Of a DNA stretch of 64,000 nt, positions 1 through 8,677 are shown one piece after another. The notes under the pieces were generated by a model. That model was not told the origin of the DNA. It ran no database searches and saw only the letters and a list, made by a program, of their open reading frames with translations. Made by a program: the position numbers and the translations under genes. The DNA comes from Algihabitans albus. GTDB taxonomy: Bacteria; Pseudomonadota; Alphaproteobacteria; Kiloniellales; DSM-21159. The stretch is from positions 1-64,000 of the forward strand of contig NZ_QXNY01000007.1 in the NCBI RefSeq assembly GCF_003572205.1, in the 5' to 3' direction. The number at the start of each line of letters is the position of its first letter. The stretch's first letter is position 1.

Positions 1-2312
1 ACACGGAAGTGGGAATCGAGGCGGCGCTGAAGGCGAAAGCCCGCGGCAACCAGGGCGAGGATTGGAATGTAGAGTCCGAGGGCGCGACCTACTACGCCGA
101 GGCGGGGGGCAGTTCCGGCTCGGCGGGGATCTGGAATTTCGATTACAGCGTGGTCAGCTACGGCGGGCAGGATCTCTCGAACTACGACATCCGGATCACG
201 GCCGACTTCATCGACCGTGACGGCAACCGGACCGAGGACGTCATGGTCTTCGATCCGATCGCGCATCGTGCGGAACGGGAGGCCAACGATCCGAACGAGA
301 ACTACTACCAGGATCCGACCGGCAACACCCAAGGAGTGCAGAACTCTCAGAACCTCGGCTGGCACGCCCCGGGTTTCGATCCCGATGCCTCGGGCAGTTA
401 CGAATTCAGCCTGACGGTGGTCGACCGCAGCAGCGGCGAGACCGTGGCGCAGTCGGATATGCGGGTCGAAGTGGCCGACGTCATCGTCGCCGAAGACGGC
501 AGCGGGAACTTCACCAGCATTCAGGCGGCCATCGACGCGGCCGAGGCCGGCGATACGATCATCGTCCGGGAGGGGACCTACGACCCCTTCGGCACTTCGT
601 TCGACGGTCCGGCGAACCTGACAATCATCGGCACCAACGGTGCGGTGATCGACGGCAGCGACCTTGCCGCGTCCGGGCGCCTGGTCGACCTCCGTGCGGA
701 CGGCACCACCCTGAGCGGCTTCACGATCGAGGGGCCGGGCGCCGATGCGGGTTCCTTCGTCGGAGTCTCCGTGTCCGGTCAGAACGTGACCGTCCAGAAC
801 AACACCATCAGCGACGTCTCGACGGGCATCCAGACGACCACACAGCACGAGGTCGGCTCAGCCACGATCACCGGCAACGCCGTGACGTCGAACTACGGCA
901 TCAGTCTGCAGAACGACGACAACACGGTGTCCAACAACACGGTGAACGCGGCTGTCGAGGGGGTCGGTCTTCTGCCGGGCGTCAACAGCTTCATCGACAA
1001 CACCATCACCGTGGGTGCCGATGGCGAGGCGCTCGCCCTCTACGGCGGCGCCGTCGCCTCGGATCTGACCAACAGCGGCAACGAGGTCTCGGTTAGCGGC
1101 GACACCAACCTTCAGAACGCGGCGGACCTCGCCGGCGCCGGCGGGACGCTCAAGGTCGGCGGCGGCACCTACACCGAGACCCTTGTGATCGGCCAGCAGG
1201 TGACCCTGCTCGGCGCACAGAGTGGCGTGGATGCGACCGACGCGACGCGCAGCGGTGCCGAGAGTGTGATTCTGGGCTCCATTCATCTGCTCGACGGGGC
1301 GGACGGCAGCGTCATCGACGGCTTCTCCCTGCTGGAGGGCGGCAACGTTGCCGGGTCCCTTGCCGGCATCTATCTCGATCCGGGCGCGACGGGCATCACG
1401 ATCCAGAACAACATTTTGAGTCACACGAACAACGCCGATCTGAACGACGGGTCGCGGGGCATCCTGACCACCTTCGACGGCGGCAACGACGACCTGACGA
1501 TCAGCCAGAACAGCTTCACCGGCTGGTCGACCGGCGTGTATCTGAACCCGGGTGCGGGCGCAGCCGAGATTTCAGGAAACGCCTTCTCCGAAAACAACGT
1601 CGGTGTCTCGGTCGACGGTCCGGACGGCGTGCGGCTCGCGGACAACAGCTTCACCGACAATGCCTTCGAGGCGGTGGGGCTGGGGCCGGTGACTCCGGCG
1701 GGCGCGGCGACGGCCTCGCTGGAGGTCACGCTCTCGGATAACGAGATCGGTGACGGTAACGGCAACGAGGGCCGGATCGGTGTCTATGCCGACGGCCTGA
1801 CGGTGACGGCGGAAGGCGAGTCCGACGGCACGGTTCTGGAGCTGCAAGGCGCTTCGGTGAACGACCTGACGCTTGCCGGCGACGGCGATGTCTCGGTGAT
1901 CGGTAACGACCAGGCCAACAGCTTGATCGGTAACGCCGGCGACAATGATCTCTTCGGCGGGGTGGGGGACGATCAGCTGTTCGGCGGAGCCGGCGATGAC
2001 CGACTGTTCGGCGGCGACGGCGACGATACCCTGACCGGCGGCGATGGTAACGACACCTTCGTCCTGCTCGAAAGCGACAGCGGCACGGATACGATCCGCG
2101 ACTTCGGCGTCGGCGACGTGATCGACCTCACCGACCTCGTCGTGAGCGACGGCGAGGCGGAACTGCTGTTCGAGGATGACGGCAACGGCAATGTGACGGT
2201 CGCTCAGCAGTCCGCGCCGAACGACGTGCGCGTCGTCATCGAGGCCACGTCCGTGACCAGTCTTAGCGTCGATACCGACGGCAATATCAGTTTCGGCGGT
2301 GCCATGAGTTAG
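1..2312 (+). CDS. RTX beta-helix protein, probable type I secretion substrate (5' partial)
   Basis: The reading frame is open from the first bases of the window, so the true start lies upstream; the first in-frame start codon seen is GTG at 9. About 767 residues are visible. Residues about 1-155 form an Ig/beta-sandwich-like region; residues about 160-370 and 375-620 look like two right-handed parallel beta-helix (pectate-lyase-like) units, rich in short N-N-T-I and G-V turns. Residues about 635-690 carry roughly five glycine/aspartate nonapeptides (GGxGxDxLF type), the calcium-binding RTX signature, followed by an acidic aliphatic tail. No N-terminal signal can be seen. RTX repeats plus the adjacent TolC/ABC/HlyD genes indicate calcium-dependent export to the surface or medium. 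The AlgE-type epimerase DPHD-like catalytic motif is not visible, so an adhesin or polysaccharide-binding role is as likely as an enzyme. Confidence 0.88.
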   Translation, partial: TEVGIEAALKAKARGNQGEDWNVESEGATYYAEAGGSSGSAGIWNFDYSVVSYGGQDLSNYDIRITADFIDRDGNRTEDVMVFDPIAHRAEREANDPNENYYQDPTGNTQGVQNSQNLGWHAPGFDPDASGSYEFSLTVVDRSSGETVAQSDMRVEVADVIVAEDGSGNFTSIQAAIDAAEAGDTIIVREGTYDPFGTSFDGPANLTIIGTNGAVIDGSDLAASGRLVDLRADGTTLSGFTIEGPGADAGSFVGVSVSGQNVTVQNNTISDVSTGIQTTTQHEVGSATITGNAVTSNYGISLQNDDNTVSNNTVNAAVEGVGLLPGVNSFIDNTITVGADGEALALYGGAVASDLTNSGNEVSVSGDTNLQNAADLAGAGGTLKVGGGTYTETLVIGQQVTLLGAQSGVDATDATRSGAESVILGSIHLLDGADGSVIDGFSLLEGGNVAGSLAGIYLDPGATGITIQNNILSHTNNADLNDGSRGILTTFDGGNDDLTISQNSFTGWSTGVYLNPGAGAAEISGNAFSENNVGVSVDGPDGVRLADNSFTDNAFEAVGLGPVTPAGAATASLEVTLSDNEIGDGNGNEGRIGVYADGLTVTAEGESDGTVLELQGASVNDLTLAGDGDVSVIGNDQANSLIGNAGDNDLFGGVGDDQLFGGAGDDRLFGGDGDDTLTGGDGNDTFVLLESDSGTDTIRDFGVGDVIDLTDLVVSDGEAELLFEDDGNGNVTVAQQSAPNDVRVVIEATSVTSLSVDTDGNISFGGAMS

Positions 2313-2463
2313 ACGGGGCGAGGCGTGAGAGATGACGGGCCGCCGGGCAAACAAGGGGGCGGCGGTCCGTCGTTTAGAGGGAGGTGGGGCTGCCTGTGCG
2401 GCGCCGCCGAAACGAAGGTTCCAGGCAAGAGTCCTGAGGTGCAAGGAATTGGGGAAAATCTCG

Positions 2464-3864
2464 ATGCAGCGGCAAGAAACTGAGAAGAAGACGCGGTTCG
2501 GACGTCTGTTCGGACGCAGCGTAAGTTGCGCGGCGATTGCCACGGCCCTCACGCTCGGCGGCGCGCAGATGGCGGCGTCGCAGAGCCTTCAGGAAGTGGT
2601 CGCCCTGGCGATCGATGCGCACCCGGCCGTCCGGGGCTCCGAAGCCGCCTTCCGGGCGGCCGAGCGCGCGGTCGAGGAGGAGCGCGGGGCCTTCCTTCCC
2701 GCCATCGACCTGACCAGCGACACGGGTTACCAGAGGAGCGATCAGGAAGACGTCAGTTCCGACGACGAGGATCTGTGGCGTGCGCGCTACCGGCTCTCGG
2801 GCACCCAGTTGCTGTTCGACGGCTTTTCGACCAGCAATCGCGTCGACGCCTCGACCGAGCAGGCGGAGGCCGCGCTCTTCGATGTCCGAAGTGCCGCCAA
2901 CCAGATCGCCAACCGCGCGATTTCCGCTTACCTCTCGGTGGCTCGGGATCGCGAGCTTCTGGTCTTCGCGCAGGAGAACGTCGAATTGCATCGGCAGATT
3001 CTCGGCAACGTTGATGCCGCCGCCGAGGCCGGCGGTGGCTCCACGGCGGATGTCGCGCAGGTGCGTACACGCCTCGCCTTCGCAGAGTCTCAACAGCGGC
3101 GTCTGCGCGGCGATCTCCGCAACTCCGAGGCCGACTTTCGGGAAGCTGTCGGACAGTCGCCGAGCGATCTTATCCGGCCGACCGCGCCTTTGGGGGCCGT
3201 TCCGGACACCCTGGAGATGGCCATCGCCGTCGCGCGCGAGTCCAACCCCAACCGCAGCGCCTCCATCGCCTCCGCCCGTGCGGCGGGCTTCGCCCTGGAC
3301 GTAACCCGTGGGCCCTTCCTGCCGCGCTTCGATGTCGAACTGGCGCACGAAGGCCGGCGCGGCGTCGGCGGCGAGCGCGACCACGAGACGGACAGCACGG
3401 CCCTGCTGCGCCTGAGCTGGAATCTCTACAACGGCGGCTCCGACACCGCCGCGCGCCGCCGCGCGCGGGAAGAGGAGAACGAAGCGCTGCTGCGGACGCG
3501 CGAGGTCGACCGCCTGATCCAGGAGGAGATGGAGGTCAACTACAACAACCTGGAGGTCGCGCGCGACCAACTGGAGTTGCTGCGTGATCGCGTCGGCAAC
3601 GCGGCCCAGGTGACGGACGCCTACCAGGAGCAGTTTCGCCTTGGCCAAAGGACGGTGCTCGACCTTCTGGACTCCGGCAACGAGCTGTTCGTGGCGCGGG
3701 TCGATCTGACGCGGGCGGAGTACGAGGTGATCGCCGCCGCCTATGACGTCCTGACGACGGCCGGCACCGTGCTGAGCGCCGTCGGTGTGGCGGCCGAGGT
3801 GCGCGACGTCGGAACGGTTCCGCACCTGGAGCTGGGACAAGACGCAGAGTGGCAGAGCCAATAG
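2464..3864 (+). CDS. TolC-family outer membrane efflux protein
   Basis: A 466-residue TolC/AggA-like outer membrane channel that would form the outer component of the type I exporter encoded next. I chose ATG 2464 rather than an upstream start at 2332 because it places a basic N-terminus and hydrophobic stretch (signal peptide, cleavage near residue 40, after AAS-Q) at the front and gives a normal family length. The mature part shows two long alpha-helical OEP repeats, with the typical NLYNGG start of the second beta-strand region (around 3420) and a C-terminal half rich in E/R/Q coiled-coil residues (RLGQRTVLDLLDSGNEL). The gene lies 151 bp after the RTX gene and 91 bp before the ABC gene on the same strand, suggesting one operon. 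Confidence 0.9.
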   Translation: MQRQETEKKTRFGRLFGRSVSCAAIATALTLGGAQMAASQSLQEVVALAIDAHPAVRGSEAAFRAAERAVEEERGAFLPAIDLTSDTGYQRSDQEDVSSDDEDLWRARYRLSGTQLLFDGFSTSNRVDASTEQAEAALFDVRSAANQIANRAISAYLSVARDRELLVFAQENVELHRQILGNVDAAAEAGGGSTADVAQVRTRLAFAESQQRRLRGDLRNSEADFREAVGQSPSDLIRPTAPLGAVPDTLEMAIAVARESNPNRSASIASARAAGFALDVTRGPFLPRFDVELAHEGRRGVGGERDHETDSTALLRLSWNLYNGGSDTAARRRAREEENEALLRTREVDRLIQEEMEVNYNNLEVARDQLELLRDRVGNAAQVTDAYQEQFRLGQRTVLDLLDSGNELFVARVDLTRAEYEVIAAAYDVLTTAGTVLSAVGVAAEVRDVGTVPHLELGQDAEWQSQ

Positions 3865-3955
3865 CCGCCATATCTGCAGGCGTTGCAGCGGTCGGCCGGG
3901 CGGCCGGTCGCTGCCGCCGAGTCCCTGATGCCGGACGCTCCCGGCCGAGCTCGGC

Positions 3956-6253
3956 GTGAGTGGCGTCCCCTCTGCGCCGCGCGGCTGGCAGGCGGCGGCG
4001 GAAGCCGCCGGATCGCAAGACCCCGACTCTCCGAATCGGGAGGCGCAGGGAGGGTCGCAGCAGCAGGCGGCGGCGCCTCAGGCGGTCACCGGTCTGGACC
4101 CGGCGGCGCTGGGTCGCAGCGAGCCCGACGATCCGCTGCTTGCCTGCCTGGTCTTCCTGACCAAGCTCTTCGGCCGCCCCCGGTCGGCGATGACGCTTCT
4201 GGCCGGGCTGCCGCTGACCGGCGCGCGCCTGACGCCCGAACAATTCCTGCGGGCCGCCGAGAACGCCGGCCTCGCTGCCCGCGTGGTTCGCCGCGATCTC
4301 GACGCGATCCATCCCTGGACGCTGCCCGCCGTTCTGGTTCTGCGCGACGGCGATGCGTTGGTTTTGCAGGACCGCCCGCCGGAGGGCGATTGCCGGGTCA
4401 TTCTGGCGGCGACCGGCGGCGGTGAATCGACCATCGGCCGGGACCAGCTGGCGGAGGTCTACAGCGGCTACGCCATCCTGGTCAGGCCGGCCCACCGCTT
4501 CGCGGCCGAAGCAGGCGAGGGACCGGCGGCGGCTCGGGCGGCACCGCGTGCGCAGGCCTGGTTCTGGGGCACCTTCGCCGAGAACTGGTGGACCTATCTG
4601 CAGGTCGGCCTGGCGTCGGTCCTGATCAACCTCTTCGCCCTGGCGAACCCCTTGTTCACCATGACGATCTACGACCGCGTCCTGCCAAACAACGCGGTGG
4701 AAACGGCCATCGCGCTGGCGGTCGGCGTCGCCTCGGTCTTTTTCTTCGACTTCCTGCTTCGGATGCTGCGTGGCTGGTTTCTCGATTTCGTCGGGCGCCG
4801 GGCCGACGTCATCCTGGCAAGCCGGATCTTCGACCAACTGCTCGACATGAAGCTGTCCCACCGGCCCCAGTCGTCGGGCGGCTTCGCCAGCACGCTGCGC
4901 GAGTTCGAAAGCGTGCGCGACTTCTTCACCTCGGCGACCCTGGCGGCCTTCATCGATCTGCCCTTTGCGCTGCTGTTCGTGGCGGTGATCGCGCTGCTGA
5001 GTCCGCAGATCGGTCTCCTGCTGGCCGCTGTGGTCGTCCTGCTGTTGCTCTGGGGCCTGGTGATCCAGATTCCCATCGCGCGCCGCATCCGCGAAAGCCT
5101 GGCGCAGAGCGAGCATAAGCACGGCGTGCTGGTGGAGAGCGTCGGGGGACTGGAGACGATCAAGGTGGTCGGGGCCCAGGGGCGCATGCGCCGCGCCTGG
5201 GAAGAGCTGGTCGGGCAAAGCGCCGAGCTGGGTCAGAAGATCCGCTTCTACAACAATCTGGGTGTGCAGGTCGTCCATACCGTGCAGCAACTGACCGCGG
5301 TCTGCGTGGTGCTGTTCGGGGTCTTTCTGGTGCAGGACGGGCTGCTGACCGCAGGCGGACTGATCGCCTGCGTGATCCTGTCGGGCCGCGCGATCGGGCC
5401 TCTGGCCCAAGTCTCTCAACTGATGATGCGCTTCCATCAGACCTGGTCGTCGCTGAAGTCGCTCGACGCCATCATGCGCTATCCGGTCGACCGCCCGGCC
5501 GACGGCAGCTTTCTGCATCGCCCCGATCTGCAGGGCGGGCTGGTGCTGGAGGGTGTCGGCTTTCGCTACCCCAACAGCCAGGTCGACGTGCTGCAACGGC
5601 TCAGCTTCACGGTACGGCCCGGCGAGCGTGTCGGAATCGTGGGCCGGGTCGGGTCCGGCAAGACCACCGTCGCCAAGCTGGCCGCCGGTCTCTACGAGCC
5701 CAGCGAGGGGGCGGTCCGCCTGGACGGAATCGACGTCCGGCAGATCGAGCCGAGCGACCTGCGCGCCAACCTGGGCTTCGTGCCGCAGGATCTGTTCCTG
5801 TTCCGGGGCACGATCCGCGAGAACCTGGCCATCGCCGCCCCGCACGCGAGCGACCTCGAGATCATGCAGGCGGCCCGGGCCGTGGGACTTCACGACTTCA
5901 TCGCCCGGCATCCGCTGGGCTACGACCTGCCGGTCGGCGAACGGGGCGAAGGCCTGTCGGGCGGTCAGCGCCAGGCCGTCGCCCTAGCCCGCGTGTTGCT
6001 GAAGCGGCCCAACCTGCTGCTGCTCGACGAACCGACCTCGGCCATGGACAACCGCAGCGAAGAGCAGATCCTGCGCAATCTGCCGCTCTATCTCGAGGGC
6101 AAGACCATTCTGCTGATTACCCACCGCGTCTCCCTGCTGCGGCTGGTCGACCGCGTCCTGGTCCTCGACGGCGGGCGGTTGATCATCGACGGCCCGCGCG
6201 ACGAGGTGCTGGCCCGCCTGGCCGAGGCTCCCGTTCCGGTCAAGGAGGGCTGA
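3956..6253 (+). CDS. type I secretion ABC ATPase/permease (LapB/HlyB-like)
   Basis: A 765-residue inner membrane exporter starting at GTG 3956. Domains in order: a low-complexity N-terminus; a C39-like domain (about residues 60-180) in which the Q-x4-[DE]-C-G protease signature is absent, as in HlyB/LapB exporters that bind rather than cleave RTX substrates; six transmembrane helices (about 210-480); and an ATPase domain. Walker A GRVGSGKTT is at about residues 563-571, the signature LSGGQRQ and the Walker B LLLLDEPTSAMD near residue 690. The RTX protein upstream is the obvious substrate. The HlyD partner begins 6 bp after the stop codon, implying translational coupling. Confidence 0.93.
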   Translation: MSGVPSAPRGWQAAAEAAGSQDPDSPNREAQGGSQQQAAAPQAVTGLDPAALGRSEPDDPLLACLVFLTKLFGRPRSAMTLLAGLPLTGARLTPEQFLRAAENAGLAARVVRRDLDAIHPWTLPAVLVLRDGDALVLQDRPPEGDCRVILAATGGGESTIGRDQLAEVYSGYAILVRPAHRFAAEAGEGPAAARAAPRAQAWFWGTFAENWWTYLQVGLASVLINLFALANPLFTMTIYDRVLPNNAVETAIALAVGVASVFFFDFLLRMLRGWFLDFVGRRADVILASRIFDQLLDMKLSHRPQSSGGFASTLREFESVRDFFTSATLAAFIDLPFALLFVAVIALLSPQIGLLLAAVVVLLLLWGLVIQIPIARRIRESLAQSEHKHGVLVESVGGLETIKVVGAQGRMRRAWEELVGQSAELGQKIRFYNNLGVQVVHTVQQLTAVCVVLFGVFLVQDGLLTAGGLIACVILSGRAIGPLAQVSQLMMRFHQTWSSLKSLDAIMRYPVDRPADGSFLHRPDLQGGLVLEGVGFRYPNSQVDVLQRLSFTVRPGERVGIVGRVGSGKTTVAKLAAGLYEPSEGAVRLDGIDVRQIEPSDLRANLGFVPQDLFLFRGTIRENLAIAAPHASDLEIMQAARAVGLHDFIARHPLGYDLPVGERGEGLSGGQRQAVALARVLLKRPNLLLLDEPTSAMDNRSEEQILRNLPLYLEGKTILLITHRVSLLRLVDRVLVLDGGRLIIDGPRDEVLARLAEAPVPVKEG

Positions 6254-6259
6254 GCGAAG

Positions 6260-7576
6260 ATGCGAAGCGACGAAACCTTCATGTCGGAATTGGCGGCGGC
6301 ACGGCATCGCCGGCCGCGGCTGGCGGCGCAACTGCTGCTCTTCGCCATCGCGGGCTTCGTCGTCTGGGCCGTGATCTGGGCCGCGCACGCGGAGATCGAC
6401 CAGGTCAGCAGCGGCACCGGCCGCGTCATCCCCTCGCGTCAGATTCAGGTCGTCCAAAACCTGGAGGGCGGCATCCTCTCCGAGTTGCTGGTGCGCGAAG
6501 GCGAGCGGGTGGAGGCCGGGCAGGTGCTGATGCATCTGGACGACACGCAGCTGACCTCCGACTTCGGCGAGAACCAGGTGAAGGCGCTGGGCCTGCAGGC
6601 GGTGGTCGCGCGCCTTCAGGCGGAGCTGTCGGATGAACCGCTGCGCTTTCCGGCTGCCGTGCAGGATGCCATGCCCCAGGTGACGGAGGCGGAAGCGGCG
6701 CTCTACGACGCCCGTGCAAACGAGCTGACCTCTGCCTTGAACCGCTTGGGCGAACAGCTCAATCAGAAGCATCGCGAGCTGGAGGAGACGGACGCGCGCA
6801 TCGTCCAGCTCACCCGCTCCGTCGATCTGACGCGTCAAGAGATCGGAATCCTGGCGCCCCTGGTCGAACGGGGGATCAACGCGCCGATCGACCTGATCCG
6901 GCTGCGCCGTGAGGAGAATCAATACGTCGGCGATCTGGCGGTGGCCGAGAAGACGCGGGAACGGCTGCAGGCGGGGCTGGCGGAGATCGAGGCGGAAACG
7001 GCGGAGACGCGCGCGCAGTTCCGCAGCCGCGCGCTGCAGGAACTCAACGAGGCCCAGGTGAATCTGCAGGCCTTGCAGCAGGTGCTGACCTCGCGCGGGG
7101 ACCGCGTGCAGCGTGCCGTCATCCGGGCGCCGACCACCGGGACGGTCAAGCAACTCTTCGTCACCACCTTGGGCGGTGTCGTCCGGCCGGGCCAGGACCT
7201 CGTCGAGATCGTGCCGACGGAGGACACCCTGCTGGTCGAGGCGCGCCTGCGGCCCGCCGATATCGCCTTCATCTATCCCAGCCAGGCGGCCAAGGTGAAG
7301 ATCACCGCCTACGATTTCACGGTCTACGGCGTATTGCCGGCCAGCGTGGAGCACATCAGCGCCGACACCATCCAGGACGAGGCCTCGGGCGAGAGCTTCT
7401 ATCTGGTTCGGGTGAAGACCGACGTCGCCCAACTGCAGGACAAGCAGGGGGTGTCCCTGCCGGTCATTCCCGGCATGACGGCCGCCGTGGATATCCTGAC
7501 CGGCAAGCGCACGGTGCTGCAGTACATTCTCAACCCCTTCCTGAAAGTCGGCCAGCGCGCGCTGCGCGAGGGGTGA
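6260..7576 (+). CDS. HlyD/LapC-family membrane fusion protein
   Basis: A 438-residue periplasmic adaptor. One transmembrane helix spans about residues 22-44 after a short basic cytoplasmic segment, followed by a biotinyl-lipoyl half motif (GGILSELLVREGERVEAGQV), a long coiled coil (about 100-290) and a C-terminal beta-barrel domain ending in the family-typical region with G-M-T-A-A-V-D-I-L-T-G. It would bridge the inner-membrane ABC protein to the TolC-like channel. ATG 6260 sits 6 bp after the ABC gene stop. A second ATG seven codons later is a possible alternative start. It is the last gene of the secretion operon; the next gene is convergent after 16 bp. Confidence 0.93.
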   Translation: MRSDETFMSELAAARHRRPRLAAQLLLFAIAGFVVWAVIWAAHAEIDQVSSGTGRVIPSRQIQVVQNLEGGILSELLVREGERVEAGQVLMHLDDTQLTSDFGENQVKALGLQAVVARLQAELSDEPLRFPAAVQDAMPQVTEAEAALYDARANELTSALNRLGEQLNQKHRELEETDARIVQLTRSVDLTRQEIGILAPLVERGINAPIDLIRLRREENQYVGDLAVAEKTRERLQAGLAEIEAETAETRAQFRSRALQELNEAQVNLQALQQVLTSRGDRVQRAVIRAPTTGTVKQLFVTTLGGVVRPGQDLVEIVPTEDTLLVEARLRPADIAFIYPSQAAKVKITAYDFTVYGVLPASVEHISADTIQDEASGESFYLVRVKTDVAQLQDKQGVSLPVIPGMTAAVDILTGKRTVLQYILNPFLKVGQRALREG

Positions 7577-7592
7577 GCCGAGCCGGGCGGTC

Positions 7593-8567
7593 TCAGTCCT
7601 GCCGTCTGAAGCCGCTCGATGGCCTGGAGAGAAGGCGAAGTCCGAAGGACCCCATGGTGAGCAGGGCGAGCGCCTTCGCCGAGGCCTTCAGAGGTTTCGG
7701 GTGTACGCGCAGGGACTCCCGCAGGAGCGCCAGGTGCCGGAACGGGCTCTCGCCGCGTGTCAGTTGCGCCAGTTGCAGCAGAGCGCCGCCGAGCCATGCT
7801 CCCGTGATGTCCCTGTCGGTCTTCCTCTGCGCCTTGGCGTGCAGGTCGCGTAGGAAGCCGACGCGGGCGGCGGTCGTTTCCAGGCCGCCCGAGGGTTCGG
7901 CGCGCCCGAGCGCCACGTCGTCGTCCTGGAGCCGCCGAATCTGAGCGACGACCCGTCCGGTCACCATGAAGGGCGTCGACAAGGCCAGGTTGGCGATCAG
8001 CTTGGTGTCTTCCTGGCTGCGCAGGCTCGTGTCGAATCCGCCCAGTGCCCTCAGCGCCGCGCGGCGGACGACAAGGCCCTGGCAGTAGGTCGCGTTCCGG
8101 AAGCAGAGATACAGCGGTGCCGCGACCGGCGTGCCCTGCCGGTCGGAAAAGACCAGGCCGCGCAAATCGAACAGGTTCTGACGGTAGCCCGACCCGGTCA
8201 GTTCGACGTTCGCGAGATGGGTCTGCACGTCAGGCGCCGCCGCGCGCATGTCCCGCTGAAAGACCTCCAGGCGGTCCGGGCTCCAGGTGTCATCCGAGTC
8301 AAGGAACGCGATCCAGTCCGACCGGGCGGCCTCGATCCCCTTGTTCCGGGCCGCGCTCACGCCGGCGTTGTCCTGCCGGATCAGGCGAATTCGATCGCCG
8401 TACTCTTCCAGAACCGATGCCGTCGCATCCGTCGAGCCGTCGTCGATCACCAGGATTTCGTCGGCCGGCTGCGTCTGCGCCAGGACGCTGTCGACGGCCT
8501 CCGAAATGATCTGTGCCCTATTGTAGGTGGGGATCACCACGGATACGGACAGCTTCGCTGAGCTCAT
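7593..8567 (-). CDS. family 2 glycosyltransferase
   Basis: A 324-residue GT-A fold glycosyltransferase. The N-terminus has the GT2 signature [10 protein letters not shown] and the nucleotide-binding DDGSTD, and the acidic metal-binding motif FLDSDD lies near residue 90. I chose ATG 8567 because AGGA stands 8 bases upstream; a TTG immediately before it is in frame. There are no obvious transmembrane helices, so it is probably cytosolic, transferring a sugar from a nucleotide donor to a lipid or polysaccharide acceptor. It follows the beta-helix gene on the same strand after 107 bp, suggesting a shared role in a surface glycan; donor and acceptor cannot be told. Confidence 0.9.
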   Translation of the reverse strand: MSSAKLSVSVVIPTYNRAQIISEAVDSVLAQTQPADEILVIDDGSTDATASVLEEYGDRIRLIRQDNAGVSAARNKGIEAARSDWIAFLDSDDTWSPDRLEVFQRDMRAAAPDVQTHLANVELTGSGYRQNLFDLRGLVFSDRQGTPVAAPLYLCFRNATYCQGLVVRRAALRALGGFDTSLRSQEDTKLIANLALSTPFMVTGRVVAQIRRLQDDDVALGRAEPSGGLETTAARVGFLRDLHAKAQRKTDRDITGAWLGGALLQLAQLTRGESPFRHLALLRESLRVHPKPLKASAKALALLTMGSFGLRLLSRPSSGFRRQD

Positions 8568-8677
8568 CAAAAAGGTCCTACCGGCATCGGTCCCCGCGAA
8601 GCGAGGCCGCTATCGGGTATCGTCTCTTGCGCAGGAACACAAGAGGCCGGAACGGGAAGGGCCGGTGCCGTGCAGCC

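Noticed and set aside
1921-2075. Tandem repeats in the first gene as a possible repeat array
   Set aside because: They are the RTX nonapeptide codons of the secreted protein, not an intergenic repeat or CRISPR.
3536-5911. Long minus-strand frame opposite the type I ABC gene
   Set aside because: His/Gln/Arg-rich, no recognisable domain, fully opposite a well-supported ABC exporter; a GC artefact.
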